Part shown: piece after piece, positions 5,030 to 7,975 of the stretch
How the letters are laid out: each line of letters opens with the position of its first letter
Numbering within the stretch: position 1 is the first letter of the stretch
Assembly: GCA_964425255.1 (NCBI GenBank)
Contig: CAYRMV010000147.1
Span: forward strand, 1-7,975
From: CAYRMV01 sp964425255
GTDB lineage: Bacteria > Bacteroidota > Bacteroidia > Flavobacteriales_D > Crocinitomicaceae
Length of the DNA: 7,975 bases
Direction of reading: 5' to 3'
The notes under the pieces: model-generated
The model's database searches: none
Told to the model about the DNA's origin: nothing
Seen by the model: the letters and a program-made list of their open reading frames with translations, nothing else
Program-made: the position numbers and the translations under genes

Positions 5030-7975
5030 TTATAGATATTTTTTCAAAATTAATTCTTTTTGTCTCGGAATTTCAGCAATTTCAGTTTCAAATGCTTTTA
5101 TTTTTGCATCAATTTTTTCAATTTCGGAAACAATTTTTTGTTGTTCGGAAAGTGGTGGAAGTGGGATTTTGAAATCTTCTAATTGTTGCTTTGTTATTGC
5201 TTCTCTTGAAGTTGCACCGTCACCGATTTCTAATAATTGATTTTTATAGATTTCAGAAACTAAAATAGTTTGAACATATTTTGGTAAAGCTTTTTCTGTA
5301 ACCCTAATTATTGAAACGTGCTGATTAACTCTCGCAGGTAAATATTTTTCGGGAACAATACAACATCTACAAATTGATGCACCAGTAATGTTGAACAAAA
5401 TATCATTTTTTTCAACAGTTACACCTTTTAGTTTTTCAGCTTGAATATCATCAATAAATGCCAATCCTTTTTCATAAAATTCATTATCATAAACGTTTTG
5501 ACTTCTTATTAATGAAATTCCATTTTGTTTATACGAACCTTCACCGCCAAGTGGTGTTGCACCACTTCCTATTTTTGAAGTAATACTCGATAATGAAATC
5601 AAATTTCCCGAAACTTTAGAAATTACATTTCTTATATTTTCTTTTTGTTTCTCAACTTCCTCTTTTGCTTTCTTTTCTTTTGCTTCTAAAACCTCAATTT
5701 CTGAAACAATTTTTTGTTGAATGTCTAAAGGTGGAAGTGGGATTTTTTGTTCATAAGCACTACCCATTGTAATAAAAGGTTGTGCAGTACCTGATTTCAC
5801 CCAATATTCTTCATTATTCACATATTCAAATAAATATTTTGCTAATATGTTTTGGTTATTTTTAATAACAATTGTATTCTTAATTGCAGTCCATTTTCCT
5901 GATGCAAAGAAACATTTTCCACATCTTGCACCAATTGCAGATAAAATAATCGCTTCTCCTTCTTGTTCAAAAAAATCAGTTTTACCATCTAAACCTGTTG
6001 CACTATAAACATCATAAAGTCCATTTTCTTTGAATATTGATTTAGTTAAATTAGTATTCCCCCAATCAATTTTTGCAACTTCGCTTAATTTAACTAATTC
6101 CCACTTACTTTCAATTTTCACTTTTTTTTTAACCGAAAGCGAAATGTTTTTTTCAAATTCTACTCGGTCAAAAGTCATCATATCTACCAAATTGTGGCGA
6201 GAAACGTTGTTTTGCATCGCTTCATCAATTTCACAATCAAAATCTCCTGCAAATGCTTTGTAGATGTAAGTACTTGCTTTTGTAGGGTTATCAAAAACAT
6301 CGGCATCAAAAAGTTGCGTACAATCTTCTATGTTTTTGCCTCTTTGTATCGGGTGAATGCCTTCGCTTCCTCTACGGTTACTAAATTCATACCCTAAGAA
6401 ACGTTTTTCTGCATCTTTTTCACCGCTTTTAACTAAAACAACTTTTTGGGGATAAGCTAAAATAAAATAGAAAAGTTTCTCTTTTTCTAGATCGAGTAGC
6501 GTTGTCCAAAATTCTTTTTCAGCCTTTTCCTTTTTCTCAATTAATTTCTCACGAATTTTTACATTATCGGGGTCATTAATTTGATTTTCTAGAGACTTAA
6601 TTTGAGAATACACTTTTATTTTTTTACAGTATTCTTTGTAAATTTCGTATTCTGTAATGTTTTTGTTGGGTTCTTTTTTCAATAAAGAAATGTAATCATC
6701 AAAAGAAATTTCTTCCCAAACGTGATTTACATATTTAGCAACTGGTTTTTCAACGCCGTTCAAAGTTACGTCTTGAAAATCGATAAAGAACTTATCAACC
6801 GCTATTTTTAGATTTCTACTTTCGTAGTTGTTTCTTCGTCTTAAAAACAGAGTAACGGTATTGGTTCCGGTTGCCATAAAGGTATTAGAACCCAATTCTG
6901 TAATACCTACAATCTCAAAATATTGTAGAATTATTTCACGAGATTTTGATTGAATCCCAGTGTTACTTAAAATTGAACTTGGCAAAATAATTCCTGCAAC
7001 GCCACCATCCTTTAGTAATTGTTTAGTACGCTCAATAAACAAACATTCTATTTCGGAACTGCTATCAGTTAATTTATCGTAGAGTTCAAAATCTCCGTTT
7101 CGGTAAAACTGTCTCGCAGCATTTTTAAAAGCAGAAATAGAAAAGGGAGGATTGGATACGATGATATCAAATTGCTTATTTTCTTGCTCAAAGTTTTTGT
7201 CTTTTACGGCTAATTTTCCTTTGTAATCTTTGTGCTCAAAATTAGCTAAACCATCAGAGTGAATTACGTTTGCCAAACCATCGCCGTGCAGATAACAACC
7301 TACTTTACCCACTTTTACTAAGCGGTAATCTTTTTCAATGCCATAAACATAATCAAAAGCCCAATCAAAGTGATATTCCTTGGCTTGTTTAATGAATTTT
7401 TTTACCTCGGCTTTTACCTCAGGAAACTCATTGTTGTCAATAATTCTTTGCACTTCGTGCATGGTTTCAGTCAAAAAGTGTCCACTTCCAGCGGCATAAT
7501 CAATTATATAAGGTAAATATTCGCCTTTTTCACCTTTCTGTAATTTTTCTTTGATGATGTTGTCAATCGGTAAACTTTTAATCACAAATTGTGCTACAGG
7601 AACGGGCGTAAAAAACTGACCAGATTCTTGTTTTAATCCAGTAGTTAAAAGCAATTCAAAAAAATCAGATAAATATTGTTGTTTTTTGGTGTATCTTAGT
7701 TTGTAACCTTGTAATAATTCCACAATTTCTTTTACCACAATAGCATTTTCTATAAAAGAATCGTGATCGTAAACATCTTTTATGGCAAAATCGTTGTATT
7801 TTTCTAAACGAATTTTCCTAAATTCGTTTAAAATGGGTTCTCTTTGGTTTTCCGTTAAAAAGGAATATTTAGAATTAAATTCATTTTCAGAAAGATCGGT
7901 TACATTTTTTTCTAAAAAGGCTTTCATTCCTTTTTTATATAAATCAGTAAGTCTTAATTGAAAACTTATATGATT
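5030..7975 (-). CDS. Fused N6-adenine methyltransferase and type I-style specificity protein (HsdM-HsdS fusion), 5' end beyond window
   Basis: One chain joins a DNA N6-adenine methyltransferase to a DNA-specificity subunit, as in type IIG/IIB or fused type I-like systems. Residues are counted from the ATG at 7927. QFFTP at 104 to 108 and the SAM-binding motif I DYAAGSGHFL (143 to 152) precede the catalytic SNPPFS (258 to 263, core NPPF). A long linker holds FLGYEFSNRRGSEGIHP (510 to 526). From about 607 come two HsdS units: recognition domain 1 (607 to 728), IPLPPLDIQQKIVSEIE and a charged coiled coil (729 to 770), then recognition domain 2 (775 to 920), IPLPPLSEQQKIVSEIE and a terminal coiled coil. 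The frame stays open for 16 codons from 7927 to the edge, and the ATG has AAGGA directly touching it, so it is probably internal. No HsdR-type helicase or visible nuclease lies in the window; a nuclease could be N-terminal, outside it, or absent (an orphan methylase). An A9 run lies at the M/S junction. Downstream is the coupled DUF3843-like gene. Confidence 0.9.
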   Translation of the reverse strand, partial: NHISFQLRLTDLYKKGMKAFLEKNVTDLSENEFNSKYSFLTENQREPILNEFRKIRLEKYNDFAIKDVYDHDSFIENAIVVKEIVELLQGYKLRYTKKQQYLSDFFELLLTTGLKQESGQFFTPVPVAQFVIKSLPIDNIIKEKLQKGEKGEYLPYIIDYAAGSGHFLTETMHEVQRIIDNNEFPEVKAEVKKFIKQAKEYHFDWAFDYVYGIEKDYRLVKVGKVGCYLHGDGLANVIHSDGLANFEHKDYKGKLAVKDKNFEQENKQFDIIVSNPPFSISAFKNAARQFYRNGDFELYDKLTDSSSEIECLFIERTKQLLKDGGVAGIILPSSILSNTGIQSKSREIILQYFEIVGITELGSNTFMATGTNTVTLFLRRRNNYESRNLKIAVDKFFIDFQDVTLNGVEKPVAKYVNHVWEEISFDDYISLLKKEPNKNITEYEIYKEYCKKIKVYSQIKSLENQINDPDNVKIREKLIEKKEKAEKEFWTTLLDLEKEKLFYFILAYPQKVVLVKSGEKDAEKRFLGYEFSNRRGSEGIHPIQRGKNIEDCTQLFDADVFDNPTKASTYIYKAFAGDFDCEIDEAMQNNVSRHNLVDMMTFDRVEFEKNISLSVKKKVKIESKWELVKLSEVAKIDWGNTNLTKSIFKENGLYDVYSATGLDGKTDFFEQEGEAIILSAIGARCGKCFFASGKWTAIKNTIVIKNNQNILAKYLFEYVNNEEYWVKSGTAQPFITMGSAYEQKIPLPPLDIQQKIVSEIEVLEAKEKKAKEEVEKQKENIRNVISKVSGNLISLSSITSKIGSGATPLGGEGSYKQNGISLIRSQNVYDNEFYEKGLAFIDDIQAEKLKGVTVEKNDILFNITGASICRCCIVPEKYLPARVNQHVSIIRVTEKALPKYVQTILVSEIYKNQLLEIGDGATSREAITKQQLEDFKIPLPPLSEQQKIVSEIEKIDAKIKAFETEIAEIPRQKELILKKYL
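5120..5170 (-). repeat. Direct repeat copy 2, specificity-domain conserved region (51 bp)
   Basis: This 51-base segment pairs with 5696 to 5746, with 42 of 51 positions identical by direct comparison; all but one mismatch fall in a central block of 10 bases. It encodes the IPLPPLxxQQKIVSEIE element closing recognition domain 2 (residues 921 to 937). The copies are 576 bases (192 codons) apart, in the same frame. Such repeats flank interchangeable recognition domains in HsdS proteins. Confidence 0.85.
5696..5746 (-). repeat. Direct repeat copy 1, specificity-domain conserved region (51 bp)
   Basis: This is the partner of the repeat at 5120 to 5170. It encodes IPLPPLDIQQKIVSEIE closing recognition domain 1 (residues 729 to 745), at the start of the first coiled coil. 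The outer parts of the two copies are nearly identical at DNA level, including the AT-rich stretch CAACAAAAAATTGTTTC on the coding strand. Shared protein function explains part of this, but the synonymous positions match as well. Confidence 0.85.
6122..6130 (-). repeat. Nine-adenine homopolymer at the methyltransferase/specificity junction
   Basis: The coding strand reads AAA AAA AAA GTG, giving Lys600 to Lys602 and Val603, just before the HsdS-like part begins (SKWELVKL from 607). It is the longest single-base run I found in the window. One base fewer gives AAG TGA, an immediate stop. One base more gives Ser-Glu-Asn and then TGA. Either slip would leave a product ending at the end of the methyltransferase portion. 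Val603 is encoded by GTG, which could serve as a start for a free specificity protein (MKIESKWELVKL), though no Shine-Dalgarno site precedes it. The switching role is inferred. Confidence 0.6.

Noticed and set aside
7239..7285. Tandem-looking peptide repeat HGDGLAN / HSDGLAN in the methyltransferase
   Set aside because: This region between motif I and the NPPF motif normally reads as a GDG element followed by a D-G-L element in HsdM-like proteins, so it is family consensus and not a recent duplication.

Overview
The window looks like a piece of a Bacteroidota chromosome, most likely Flavobacteriales or a close relative. It is AT-rich. Most starts have A-rich leaders rather than clear Shine-Dalgarno sites, and two of the gene families recognised (DUF4292, and DUF3843 tentatively) are, as I recall them, Bacteroidota families. 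This placement is inference from gene content and not a measured phylogeny.

All five genes lie on the minus strand and are packed head to tail, so transcription runs from high to low coordinates: restriction-modification type methyltransferase-specificity fusion (7975 to 5030, its 5' end beyond the window), DUF3843-like protein (5024 to 3489), sugar-phosphate nucleotidyltransferase with a left-handed beta-helix tail (3487 to 2480), TPR lipoprotein (2469 to 766), and DUF4292 lipoprotein (782 to 1, its 3' end beyond the window). The gaps are 5, 1 and 10 bases, and the last pair overlaps by 17 bases. No stretch over 300 bases lacks a gene. I saw no tRNA, rRNA, CRISPR array, insertion sequence, convincing terminator or recognisable promoter.

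The window has two halves. Bases 1 to 3487 hold a cell-envelope block (nucleotidyltransferase, TPR lipoprotein, DUF4292 lipoprotein) that I recall as a conserved neighbourhood in flavobacteria, often with a dUTPase upstream and an M23/EnvC-type murein hydrolase activator downstream. Bases 3489 to 7975 hold an accessory, defence-type block that is visibly more AT-rich, and it abuts the nucleotidyltransferase start codon with a single base between them.

In the accessory block, one polypeptide carries an HsdM-like N6-adenine methyltransferase followed by an HsdS-like part with two target-recognition domains. It is still open at the window edge, so an N-terminal nuclease domain could lie outside. 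A nine-adenine run sits exactly at the methyltransferase/specificity junction, where a one-base slip either way gives a stop within four codons. The specificity half also carries a 51-base imperfect direct repeat of the kind that permits recognition-domain exchange. The tightly coupled DUF3843-like gene, started by TTG, is a candidate accessory partner of unknown function.
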